This document shows positions 52,770 through 63,888 of a DNA stretch of 64,000 nucleotides, one piece after another. The notes below the pieces were generated by a model. The model saw nothing but the letters and a program-made list of their open reading frames with translations. It did no database searches and had not been told where the DNA came from. A program made the position numbers and the translations under genes. Positions within the stretch are counted from its first letter, which is position 1; the number at the start of each line of letters is the position of its first letter. The DNA is from Stenocarpella maydis (taxonomy: Eukaryota > Ascomycota > Sordariomycetes > Diaporthales > Diaporthaceae), in NCBI GenBank assembly GCA_002270565.1, contig NQMI01000057.1:1-64000 (forward strand), read 5' to 3'.

Positions 52770-53943
52770 AATTGCATAAGTACTAGAAATGTAGTAGTAG
52801 ATTAGTCTGGATTTTTAATTAGGGGTAAAGGGAATATACCTATAGATAGCTTATCTAGTTCCTAATCTTCATTTTCTAATATCCTTAAACTAATGGTATT
52901 TTTTTTAAATAGTAGGTGATTTAACTATTTAGCTAGATAATATTTATCTTTACTTATATTCTTAGTTTTAAAACTTTTTAGGAGTTTCTTATTATTACTA
53001 AGGTTTTATTTTAGTTTCTATATATTTTCACTTAAGTTATATCCTTTCTATTTAATGAGGTATTCCATCATTCCTTAGTATTATTTATAGTTTATAATTC
53101 TTTCCACTTTATATTCCTTATTATACTTATTAAGTATTTTAATCTATATTTTAAGTCTTATATTTTCAGGTGCTAGTTTTAAGAGTAAGATATAAAAAAC
53201 TAGGTATTATTTTATTCCTTCAGGTAATAAAAGTTTATAATTAGTATTTAAAAGTTTTCTTAAAATTTTAAAGGGGCTAATTTTCTTATAGTTAAGCTTG
53301 TTGCTAGGTTGCTTAGTTCTAATATTTAATAAAGAAGATAGACCTTATCTCCCTCTTTAAGAATTAGTCTTATAATTCTTTTCTGATTTATATATTTTAT
53401 TACTTATTCCTATATAAAAGAAAGTTCTACTTGGGTATCCTTTTAGATTTATCTGATTTATATTGCTTTCTATTCCGCTAATTCCACTAGGGTGTTATCT
53501 AACAGTAATTCATAATATGCCTGAGGTTTATATCTGTAGAGTGTAAAGAAAGATAACTGTTTAGTTATACTAGTAGTTATGCTATTATAAGCAAACTATG
53601 CTAATAGTAGTAGTTTAATCCAATTATCCTATAATTAGTTGATATAGTATTAAAGGTATTATTCTATAATCTGGTTGATTTATTCTATTTATCCATCTAT
53701 TTATAGGTATGCTATTATTAAGAGCTTATATTTTGCTCTAAGTTGCTTTATTAGTAACTTCCAGAAGTTTAATATAAAGAGCTTATCTCTATTTAAGATG
53801 ATTTTATATAGTATTTTGTAGTTGCTTATAATAATTTATAAGAATATATATATAAGTTCTTCTATAGTACTAGCTTCCTTATATGGTATAAAGTATGCAT
53901 ACTTGCTCAGTCTGCAAACTATTACTAGAATACTGTCATATAG

Positions 53944-53944
53944 N
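53944..53944. other. Single unknown base
   Basis: One N exactly where the truncated retroelement meets the sequence leading into the second 242-bp repeat, suggesting an uncertain assembly join. Confidence 1.
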
Positions 53945-53956
53945 CTCTTATACTAT

Positions 53957-54199
53957 ACTATTTAATTAGCTTAATAGTAAATTAAGCTAGTAAGAGGCTG
54001 CCCTACCTTAGAGGCTTCTTTCTAACTATTAAGAGGATTTATTAGCTCTATTTATAATAAATTAGAGTTATCTGGGGCTTACCCTCACCTAATATAATCT
54101 ATAGGGTCTAATAGCCCACTTAGCCTTCTTAAATAAAGACTACCCTCCTCTTAAAAGAACTTAGCTTAGGGGCTTTCTTTCTTATTATTTAGAGCTTTA
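53957..54199 (+). repeat. 243-bp repeat, right copy
   Basis: Direct repeat of 51396-51637. Together the two copies bracket the truncated Ty3/gypsy element. Confidence 0.85.
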
Positions 54200-55539
54200 A
54201 TTAAGAAAGAATTAGTATATTAAAGTCTTAAGGATTTAAGTAGCTAATAGAAAGAATATTAAGTCTTAGTTTAACCTCCTCTAGCTACCTACTATGAAGT
54301 CTATTAAACTGGCTAATTATTAGAATACTAATAAGGATAGAATTATAAAGGCTTACTTAGAGTAAGCCCTTACCTTTAGCTATATAAAGGGAAGCCTAAT
54401 TACTTAATTAGATTATGATCTCTAAGTATAAACCTCTTTCTTAAAGTATATTAATGCTTGAGGGAGAGTACTAGTTTTATTAATTACTTTTAAATGGAAA
54501 AGTATATAATAATGATAGTTTTCTATAGCTCTTAAAGATCTTAAGGGCTAGTAATTTATAGTTATAAAGAAGGGGTAAATACAGAAAGAAATAGCTATTA
54601 TATAGCTAAGGAAGGTATTTATCTCTTAAATAGCTTTAATTAACCTAAATAAGTAATATTTATTAGTAATAAATAGCTACTATACTTATACTATTATAGA
54701 TTTTATATAGGAATACATCTTATATAAATGTATATAGTCTTCTTATTAGTATATATAATATATATTTTATAGCTTCTAAATATAGTTATATTTAGTTTAC
54801 TTAAGTAGGCATTTTAGAAATATTTATACCTTCTTGAAGCTTATAATATATTAATAATTATAGCTAAATAGAGATTCTTGTATTATTATTACAAGGCTTA
54901 AGGAAAAGTATTTATAGTAGTAAATATTTATTTTAGGTAGAGAAAAATAAGGTTATAGCTAATTAATTAAGTAAGAATGTTATTAGGTAACTATATTTTT
55001 AAAATTATTAAATAGAGATTAATATTAAAAAGTTTATTATTAGAAATACCTTTATTAATAAAAATAAAGTATATAAATCTAAATCTTAGCTTTTAAATAT
55101 TATTTTTAAGATACTTAAGTAATCATAAAAGTTAAGGTTGATAATAGCTAATTATACCTATTAGAAATACTTAAGCCCTATATAATAAGTATTCTTTAGA
55201 AAAATTCTTAAGGAATATAATAAGAAAGAGTTTAACCTAATAATATCCTTAAAAAAATAAGGAGCTATAGGGTAAAATTAAGGCCTATATAAAGATCTAG
55301 AGGAAGAAGGTCTAAATTAACCTAAATAAGACTTTTGCTGATATTAAGGCTATTTAGAGGATTTAAATTAAGGCCGGGGCTGTATTGCCTGATAGCGATG
55401 ATTCTAATGATTCCTTAATACCAATAGAAGAGGGCTCGGTAATAGTTGTGGCGGGAAATTAACGTTGGGAATAGTGGCATGGTGGGTGGGTAGGGCGGCC
55501 GGAAGGGGGGCCCGGCCGGAAGCCGGGGCGACGATGTTA
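54200..55539 (+). mobile_element. Decayed transposon, possibly DNA type, with GC-rich 3' terminus
   Basis: AT-rich and full of stops, but the plus strand has coding-like patches. Near 54297 it reads MKSIKLANY, stop, NTNKDRIIKAYLE. Near 55330-55460 it reads FADIKAI then VLPDSDDSNDSLIPIEEGSV IVVAGN before a stop. An acidic Ser/Asp tail ending IVVA is reminiscent of fungal pogo/Fot transposases, but no DDE core is readable, so the class is a guess. The final stop lies about 30 bp before the 47-nt GC-rich terminus, suggesting this terminus is the 3' end of the element. Confidence 0.4.
55493..55539 (+). repeat. 47-nt GC-rich element terminus, copy C
   Basis: Identical to copy B. After ...GATGTTA the sequence changes at once to normal-composition unique DNA. 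Confidence 0.9.
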
Positions 55540-57824
55540 GCTGGCAATCTTGACTTTACTCCCTGGCTGCTACTTGGTCACTCTCTTCTTCTCGTCTCTT
55601 CCGCTGCCATCAGCTCAACTACCTCTCTTCCTACCAGCTGCTTACTAATACCTGGCCGGTAGGCTCATCAACTTTACCTGCTACCGTTTGCTGACGACCC
55701 TTTCGCTTCTCACCTGTTGGTGCCTGACCAGTCTTGTCTTGTTCACTCACAAGCTATCACTCGGCCGACTGTTTCTCACCCTCCCCCCAGCTTCTCCCTG
55801 CTTCATCACAGATCCCATTACGCAACCCCCTTTCGGAACGGCTACCACTGCCTTCTCAGCGGAACAAGCCGGAACAGCTAGCATTTTCCTTCCCACTGGC
55901 TATCACCGGAACAGCTACCTTTCCTTCTTCACTAGCTGTCACTGATTCGAAAACATCTTCCCTTCGCATCAGCCTCAGTACTCGTCTTACTCGTTGCACA
56001 TGCTGCCACTCAACGGTTGACTTTCCCTCTCACCCTTTCAACGTGTTCCTGGGCCACAAGTTTATTGCTCAGGGCTCCTATCTTCCTTGGAGCAAACAGC
56101 TTCAGCCCAATCCATCGCACGTCGTTGTTGAGCCACACCACCCATCTGACAGACCACAAGCCGGATCTTTCCTCCTGTTAGACCCGGGCTGCTCACCATC
56201 AGCTACTGCGTCTTTCCAAAGGAGGTGACAGCATCCACCTGTCTGATCTCTTTCACTTGTCAGCCCCTTACGAGTATCCATCACCTCTCCCACCGACAGG
56301 TTTCCCCCTGAGCGATAAAGGCAGCCGTCGCAGGGTCAGCAAAGTCTGCTACACTGACGATCTCCAATCAAAGGAACATACGGAAGGCTTCTGGGATTCT
56401 CATCCCTCGGGATCAAGCGAGTTCAGTCTCCTGTTCGCCAATAGTTAGCTGGCCCAGCATTGCTGTCTGTCGACCTACCACGCCTGACATCTGGTGAGTT
56501 CGATGCCAGCCATTAGCTTTTCCTCTACTGACACCACTAAGGCCACTCTTTCAAGCTAGCCACAAGAGCACACGAGCAATCGTCAGTCTCAATCCTACCT
56601 TTTTTCTCCCCTCAAACATCTCTGAGGCCAAAGTTTTATCTCAATACCGGATACAACATTAGCTCCCTTCGTGGGACAAGTCCAAGGTCGACCATCAACC
56701 TTTGTCACCCTTGAATCCTTACTCAAGTCACCTTTATTTCTTTCCTTTCTTCTTGATCCAGGCGCACCTTGACGGACCTAGCTTTCTCAGCTGATTTCAG
56801 TTCGTCAACTGTCGCGACATGCCAGAGTATAGTGGTATACAATACTGACATGCCTAATTCTCTAGACTTATCATCTCTTAAACCCAGCCTCAAGTCACTC
56901 CCTGGCCTGGCCTTGCTCCGCACAAACTTATGTCTCATATTTGTTGCGCGTCACAACTTGGCAGCTACCTAGGTACCCAACCACATATCAGACTAGTGTG
57001 CCACGCACATGGTCAACAGCAGACATTACACTTATGGTAGTAGTGGATCTCAGCACAGGCAGCCCGGCACCTGCAATCCTCCTTGGCTTGACGACGAAGA
57101 CTGCTCTCTATACCAAACTTGAACACGTAACAAACCAACGAGCAGTCATTGGCCAGACAGCCTTCTGGGGCACACGGGATTTTGCAGATTCTATTCAGCT
57201 ACACCAGCTCTCCAGAGGGAATAGAGCGGTATCGTCCTCAGCAAGAGTGTCCGCGAATCCCGTACGGACTCAGAGGATCAGCTCATAGTGAGGCCTCAGA
57301 TAGGGGGTTTGACACAGCATAAACACCAGACGAAACGAGGCGGCACGAGGCGGCACTGCTGCACGCAGGAGACCGATGAAGAAAACAGTTGGTCCATCGT
57401 TTCCAGAGGGGAACTTAGCGACCACTATCTGAGGTCCAGAGAGCTTTCATCTGAAAGTTTTCTTGACATCAGGAGTGCTAGTAGCTTGTGGGTCACTCAG
57501 TGCTGCCTTCCGCAGACGCCTTCCCCCCTCCTGCTCCAGCCTTGTCCAACCCAAGGCCGTCAGGTGTTTTGCAAGTCTTTGTGGAAGAGCTCTCAGCGCA
57601 TCGCTTTCGTCAAGTCTCTCTGAGCTGTTCACCAAGGCTCTCTGACAGCCCTCTCGAGTCAACACGAAGCACCAGCGCTAAACTACCTCTACACAATATT
57701 GACAACCTCACCTGCTCCCCCCAATCACTGATCCCTCTCTCTGACTTGCACTCCGGACGCGCTCCAAGCGGACAAGAAAGAAAAACGGTCGCCCACAACC
57801 GCCCTCAAAATAAGACCAATCATC
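55540..57824. other. Intergenic or long leader, 2.3 kb
   Basis: C/T-rich unique DNA with short open frames but no motif or consistent splice model. It probably contains the promoter and leader of the gene at 57825. A gene with several small exons cannot be excluded. Confidence 0.45.
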
Positions 57825-59594
57825 ATGTCTTCGACAATCTTCCTTACCCTTGGCGGGCGGACCGTCATGCTCGCTCGCCCGGCGACCTACAGAGACCTGC
57901 TGGGCGTAATCCGCCGGCAGTTTCCGCGTTTCTCGTCCGTCTACAACATCGCCGTCGTATTCCAGCCGGCCAGAGTCACCGGAGACCGACTCCAAAACTG
58001 GGTGCAGGTCGACGAGAGCGCCTACTGCGCAGTTCATGGTGGCGCCGAACTACACATAAATGTAGCTCACCCCCTCACCAAGGAATACATCCTGCCGTTG
58101 CCTGGAAAACAAGGTTCTAATCATCATCTTCATCATCACAAACAGGTTCCACGGACAGACGGCGCCGGCAATCGCGCCGGCACCGAGGATGGCGACCTTA
58201 ACGCCACGGCTGGTGGCAAGCAAGTGAGCACAAACAGACCCAGAGGGGCTTCATGCAAATTCGAAAACCACTCATTGAGCCTCGAGCTTGGTTTTCCCGG
58301 CGGCGATGCCTTCAGCCGCGGCTGGGGTGGCGCGTCCGAGCGCTTCCGGCGGTCGGCAAAGCTTGTGCCCAACCTCAAGGACTGCAAAGAGGCGATTGGA
58401 CAGGCTGTCGTGGAGACGAATTTTTATCCAGAAGACGAGTACGAACGGACTGCTAACTTTAGGCTGGGAACCCAGCAGCAGCAGAACCAGCCATCGTTGG
58501 CCGGTTGGTACGCCGGGTCCGAGCCCGGCCAGGGCAACGCCAACCTGGTTGGCGAGACTGAGGCCCAGCACCTTGCTGGCGGCCTGGAGGGGGACGAGGA
58601 CGAGGCTAAGAAACACATCTTTTATCCCAACTACTCGAACCGCAGTTGCTTTGCGGCATCCCCCATTCCTCAGAGCTTCCGAGGAACGCCGCCACCAGGC
58701 GACAGAGGACGCCCGTTAGCCACGACTCCACAATGGGACGCTACTGGTAGAGATGGGCAACAATGGGGTGGTTACAGGACCCCTTCTCCCACTGGATGGA
58801 CTCTATACCAAGGCCAAGAAGGCGGTGTTCCTCATTATGTGCGAAGCCGTGATTCTTCCCCAATCGATGCTGGAGCTGAACACTGGGGACGGCCTCAAGG
58901 AGGATGGGACTGGCAGCAAAATGAGATGGACGCTGCTGGCCAGGGGTACTCTCGCATAGCTGCCGGCCAAAGCGGCCAAGCTGAGGCTGGCCCCTTCACC
59001 AACGGCGACCTGGCCAACGGCTCCCCGGCCGCTCACTCAGAGGTTAGTGGCAACTCTCATCACCAGGTCCAACACCACGGCGCCAGCGATTGGAGCCCTC
59101 CGCGCTCTCAGTCCGATGCTGGCCGCCGGGCCCAGGGCCCCTGGGACCAAGGCTATCCTCCTGGACCTCCCATATCACAGTCTTTCGCTGGCCCTCGTCC
59201 GCGTCGTGGCCCTGGAGAGGTCACCTATGGTTCCCCGAGGCCGAGGATCCAAGGGAGCGCCACCGGATGGACCCCCATAGGCGGCAAGAGAAACTCCCGT
59301 GCTAGCAATCTCGCACAGGAGCAGAGCGATGGGGAGCCGTGCTCCGACGCCAACAACCAGGCCTGGTATGGACAGTCACCACCCCAAAACCTCGACAGGA
59401 CCGCCGGTCAGGGGGGAGCTCCCAGACACAGAGGATTCGCGAGGCATGTTTCTAACACTTACCGACAGAAGGAGGGGCGCGGCCCAGCCATGAGCTGGGG
59501 GTCGGACTTCTGGGGTGGTCCGCCGCCCAACAGAGCCCAGAGGGGCTCCCCGGGCGCGCAGGACGCCACGCCAGCATCGAGGCACTGGCAGTAA
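57825..59594 (+). CDS. Disordered protein with N-terminal PB1/ubiquitin-like head
   Basis: A single exon, 589 aa. Residues 1-85 look like a small beta-grasp (PB1/ubiquitin-like) domain: MSSTIFLTLGGRTVMLARPA, TYRDLLGVIRRQF, VVFQPARVTG, WVQVDESAYCAVHGGAELHI. The remainder is low complexity and probably disordered, rich in Gly, Gln, Ser, Pro, Trp and Arg. It carries repeated S/T-P and W motifs (SPTGWTLYQGQEGG, GRPQGGWDWQQNEMD, SDFWGGPPPNRAQRGSPG). A His-rich patch (HHLHHHK) lies at about 104. No signal peptide or membrane helix is seen. The start ATG follows a CATC context with no upstream in-frame ATG. Such Ub-like heads on disordered tails occur in fungal orphan proteins. Function unknown. Confidence 0.78.
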   Translation: MSSTIFLTLGGRTVMLARPATYRDLLGVIRRQFPRFSSVYNIAVVFQPARVTGDRLQNWVQVDESAYCAVHGGAELHINVAHPLTKEYILPLPGKQGSNHHLHHHKQVPRTDGAGNRAGTEDGDLNATAGGKQVSTNRPRGASCKFENHSLSLELGFPGGDAFSRGWGGASERFRRSAKLVPNLKDCKEAIGQAVVETNFYPEDEYERTANFRLGTQQQQNQPSLAGWYAGSEPGQGNANLVGETEAQHLAGGLEGDEDEAKKHIFYPNYSNRSCFAASPIPQSFRGTPPPGDRGRPLATTPQWDATGRDGQQWGGYRTPSPTGWTLYQGQEGGVPHYVRSRDSSPIDAGAEHWGRPQGGWDWQQNEMDAAGQGYSRIAAGQSGQAEAGPFTNGDLANGSPAAHSEVSGNSHHQVQHHGASDWSPPRSQSDAGRRAQGPWDQGYPPGPPISQSFAGPRPRRGPGEVTYGSPRPRIQGSATGWTPIGGKRNSRASNLAQEQSDGEPCSDANNQAWYGQSPPQNLDRTAGQGGAPRHRGFARHVSNTYRQKEGRGPAMSWGSDFWGGPPPNRAQRGSPGAQDATPASRHWQ

Positions 59595-60001
59595 CCTCTC
59601 CGGACCACGCCGGTGAGTGGGCCTGTGCTCCCCTCTTGCGAGGGAGGGTCTTGGTGGAATAGCAGGGCCAACGATATACCAAGCTCTCTTTCGGCCTGCG
59701 GGCACCCGATAACTATTCTTATGGATCCGGTCGCCCCCTGCTTCCTTTGCCAACACCACTAGTTCAACCCGAGTGCCGAAATTTGAAGAAAGTCCCCGGG
59801 ACGGGGCAGACAAAGCACTTGAGTGTGCTATACGCAGATAGAAGTCAACTGCGATGAGATCTGACTATTCCTGCCCTCTTGCTCGTGTGTCTCAGCCACA
59901 GTTTGTTGTGCCGTCGAGTGTCCCAAGACATGCAGATGCCTCCCTCTGTCTTGCCGGCGTTGCGTGTGTGTTGCAGGTAAGAGGCCCAGTAGGAGCCAAA
60001 A
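59595..60001. other. Intergenic between convergent genes
   Basis: 407 bp holding the 3' ends of the disordered-protein gene (+) and the Zn2Cys6 gene (-). Nothing else is seen. Confidence 0.6.
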
Positions 60002-63000
60002 TCATAGTTTGCCCCAGGCGCCCATCTGTTCCCACTCCATCGAATTAAGCCACCTCGCTTCCTTTTCCAGCAACCTCATAAAGTCCGAGTCCTGGCCCAG
60101 GCTCATCGGGGTCTCCACACCAAAGCCAACATTCATACCCATTGAATAGCCCATGTCGGGCAAGCCCATGACCATCCCATTCATGGATCCCAGCGTGTTC
60201 ATCAGCCCACCGTCCATGTCCATCATGGGCAGCATCCCCTGCACCTGTTGCTGAGGCGGGGGCTGTAGCTGCTCCTGCGCGTGGCTGCAGAGATCCCCGC
60301 TGTCCGTCCTCTGGAGCGCCACAGGCGGGCCGGGGCTGAGGATCCTGTCGAGGATCTTGGTGATAACCCTCTTGCCCTGCTCGCACACGCTGTAGCACCC
60401 GTCGGTGGGCTGGACCGCCCCGAGCCGCGACGCGAAGATGGCCAGGTCCTGGATGGTCTGGCTGCGCGGGAGCAGGGGGCGCTCGGGGTACTGAGGCAAC
60501 ATCTCCTGCTTGAGCAGCTCGATGGCGACGATCGCCGCGCTCCGGAGGCCGTGGGAGCTGATGATGAAGCTGTAGCTGGTCCTGAACATGGAGACGATGT
60601 CGTGGCGCTGGGTGAACTGCAGGATATCCTTGAAGATGTCCAGCGCGGTCGCGATCAGCTTCTCGGGCGTGGCTCCCGTCTTGCGGATCAGGACTGAGAG
60701 GGCCGGGTGTCAGCTTGATCCTGTCGCGCGAGCGGCGTTCACCACAGGCCATGTGCTTACCTCTCTGCAGCAGGAGCTCGTTGGAGCGCCGCCCGTTGCG
60801 CAATACCATGATCTGCAGGGCGTGGAGCGGCTTGGCCATGATGGGGTCGGTGAAGTCGAACGGCTCATTGGATCGCTTGGATAGGAAGGGCGGAAGCGAG
60901 GCCCAGTGTGCCTCGTGCTTCTCCTGTATGATCTTGGCCCTGGCGAGGACTTCGTCGCGTGTGTAGTGGCCCAGGGCGAGGTCAATGACATCCTCGCGTC
61001 GCATGGCGCAGTTGGCGTCTAGATGACGTTAGCTTGATGGATGCCAACCGAGGTCCCAGACGGAGGTTGACGTACAAGAGCGAGCCCACCCGGCGATCTG
61101 CAAGACACCTGCTGTGTTGTACCCGTCTTTGTCGAGGGATGCCAGTGTGGCTTCGAGCTCAGCGCCGGTTTGTATGCTGTCGTTGGTCCCTGGTCAGCAC
61201 TTGATTCGGTCGCATCCCCGCCACGGTATCCCGTGAGTGGACGAGGCAACAGCATCTCAGGCACTGCTTGACTGGTACTCACAGTTGTCTGTCTGTCAGG
61301 TCCAGGGGTGGATCAAGTGTACAATACCGATAAGACAGCCGCGGCGGGCGGCCGAGGAATGAGGCGAGACTGATCTCCTGGAAGTAGGCGGAGATGAAGG
61401 CACGCTTGCGCAGCTCGGCCAGAAAGAAAGGCACTTTTTCGTCAGCCCTGATACCTTGGTGTAGACCCATGGCGATGACTGCGCTATGAGCTTCACCTGA
61501 TGCTCTGTAGGCCGAGTAATCTCGGTCTCCCTTGACGGCACCCACCAGGGTCGAGTCCTCACACAGGAGCCAGATGAACAAGTCATCAAGCACTTCGCAA
61601 TACCGGCAGAACCCCAGGCAATCTTCCGATATCTGCTTCATGAGGTTTATCAGGCACAGGCGGGTCACCTCTCCTTCGACGAACAGCTGGTCTGAATCGG
61701 AACACTCGATAGCACAGAGCCCGATGTTGGCGGCGATCAACCCCAAGGTTTCCCAGCGGAGCCCAGGGCCGGAAGCCAGACGCGCCCACTCCAAGGCGGT
61801 TGTCTTTCCATTGAACACCAAGGGCGTCAAGGTGTTACGCCAGATCAGCTCGCTCAGCCTCCGTACCCTGGCTGGCTCCTGGCTTTTAAGCGTTTCCCCG
61901 TGGTCCAGCCAGAGCTTCAGCAGCCACTCCTTCATGATGGGCTCAATGACAATGCCCTGAGTGCCTTCACAGACTTCGTACCACCGTGAGATGAACCGGT
62001 GGATCAGGGACGCTCGCCTAAAGAAGGCAAGCACCTTACACCCTTGTGTTATCCTCTCATGACTAATGTGAATTCTTTGCTGCTGGGTACTAATAGCGGC
62101 ATCCAAATCTGTAGAAACGGGCTCCAGGATGCACAAGCCTTCGGACAGGATATTCGAATAAGAATTTGGGCCGAGAAAGCCTGCGTTCTTTCGCACCTCT
62201 GGGGTACGCCCACTATCAAGTAGGGGTGCAGAAGCCGCCCTATGGAAGGGCTGGCACACAGCATGGCCGGGAGCTGGGGCGTTGGAGGTATCGGGGTTGA
62301 AGGGGGCCGGAGTCCTTGAAGCCCATGGTTCCGAGATGTCAGGAGACGTAGAGTCCGACTCAATGGACTGAGAGACCACGTTGGGGCTTGCCAGAGAGGC
62401 TGAGGAGGAAGGGGTCAGGGTCGTCCTCGGAGGTGTCCGAGTCTTTTGCTGCTGGCAAGGTCAGTACGAGCTCCACGCCGGGGAGATGAGTCTGGGAAGA
62501 ACCGGAGGCACAAACGCTTCTGCGCTGCGAATTGGCTGCCCTATGGGCTCTCGGATGATGTATACGAAGACATGCATGAAGTTGCAAGAGATAGTCTGGA
62601 GAAGTATGGGCATCTAACCTGTGTGAGTGGATTGGGGTGGTAGAAACATTGGTCTGTTCGCTGGCGCTTGACACACCGCCCACAAGCCGGAACCACATCT
62701 TGGAAGAATTGTCAGCACCGATTTCACTTGGGAACACACAAAGGCAATTTTTTCCTTCTTCTTGTCTCAATAAGCCGTCTTGTCTTGGACATTTGGTCTG
62801 TTAAGACGGGGTCGGACATTGTACTCAAGCACTGTGCAGACCTTGTTCCGGGGGAGGGTCGGGGCTCACGATCACACCTGAGCTTGCTCTTTCGGCATGG
62901 CTCGCAGGACTGCAGCTTTCCGTTCCGTCTGTACTTCTCGGTCAAGCTTGAGCCGGCGCTTCGGGCAGGGTAGGCGTTCTGGACGCCGGCGTTGGTAACT

Positions 63001-63008
63001 CGGGACAT
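60002..63008 (-). CDS. Zn2Cys6 fungal transcription factor
   Basis: Six exons (63008-62870, 62698-62619, 62448-61283, 61176-61076, 61018-60761, 60693-60002) with agreeing phases give 811 aa. As in many family members, the first intron splits the zinc cluster. Joined, it reads SCEPCRKSKLRCDHVVPACG then RCVKRQRTDQC, with Cys35, 38, 45, 52, 55 and 64. The typical YHP-PLT linker follows. The central fungal-specific regulatory domain includes FISRWYEVCEGTQGIVIEPI, AFISAYFQEISLASFLGRPP and RLSYRYCTLDPPLDL. The C-terminal part (LIRKTGATPEKLIATALDIF, SYSFIISSHGLRSAAIVAIE) ends in a Gln/Pro- and Met/Gly-rich segment that could activate transcription. First ATG in frame is 63008. Target genes unknown. 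It is transcribed divergently from the gene at 63889. Confidence 0.93.
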
Positions 63009-63888
63009 GTTAAATTGGCCCAGGGGCCGATGCACGTGAAAATACCGTCAGGAGTTGAGGCCACACAAGACACGGTCAAAGTTTCAGGAACCCAACGGTT
63101 TGTAGATCACGGCGCATGCGGATAGCAGCAGAATAGCAGCAGAAAGCCCGGAGAGGCAGCCAGAAGGAGGATGGATACGCGACAATGGTCAACTGCACAG
63201 GCCTGTGGGAATATCGATGGAGTGATGAGAAGGACGTTGGATGACTCGGAGCTCGGAGTTCGCCAGGAAATACTCGCTAAGTCGCAGAGCGGCGCCTGCT
63301 CTAGCCGCTTCAGGTTGGACCGGATCCTCCATATCCAGGTTGAGCATCGGAGATAAAAACCACCAGAGTTTAGCAGCTGAGCTCCGAAGTAAATTTAGTC
63401 ATGCACATTTCACGCCGGATGACTGAGACGCGCGTGTGGTTGCGCTGAGTTCCGATATCGTCATCTCGGAGCTGGGGCGGTTGAGTAAGACGGACAAACA
63501 TAGCACCAGAACTAAAAGATGCAGATCCAATGAGCAGACCACAGCCTGACCTGGCTTGCTTGCGGCGTCGGAATGTGACCCATACTACGCCCTTTATGCG
63601 GCCCACAGGCTGTCAGGCAGAAATAACACGGAAGTCTGCCAGGCACGCCGTGACGAGGCCGTGCAGGGAGACAATATGCAAGCGAGAAAAGCTCGTATGT
63701 ATAAGAGTTTGCAAGGCCCAGGCATCCATCGACAAAGCTATCATACTTGGCATTATATTTGCCATACCGCATGAATATACTGCTCTAGCCGTCTCGAAAA
63801 CCAAGATTGTACAGTTGTACACCACTTAAGACCACGTACCTCCTCGCCTTCAAGCACCCTCCCCCGTACACCAAACAAACATACGACA
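63009..63888. other. Divergent promoter region
   Basis: 880 bp between the starts of the Zn2Cys6 gene (-) and the partial gene (+). No coding sequence is supported. It should contain both promoters. Confidence 0.6.

Larger units (their letters stand above)
51638..53943 (-). mobile_element. RIP-decayed, 5'-truncated Ty3/gypsy retrotransposon
   Basis: Minus-strand reading gives part of the integrase core near 53830-53945 (DSILVIVCRLSKYAYFIPYK), the post-core region with the match to the left copy (53488-53555), a chromodomain (about 53000-53100), about 1 kb of 3' internal DNA and an LTR at 51638-52113. It parallels the left element at 1-2239 in inverse orientation. It is cut off upstream at 53943, where one N and the second 242-bp repeat follow. 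Many stops; no function. Confidence 0.87.
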
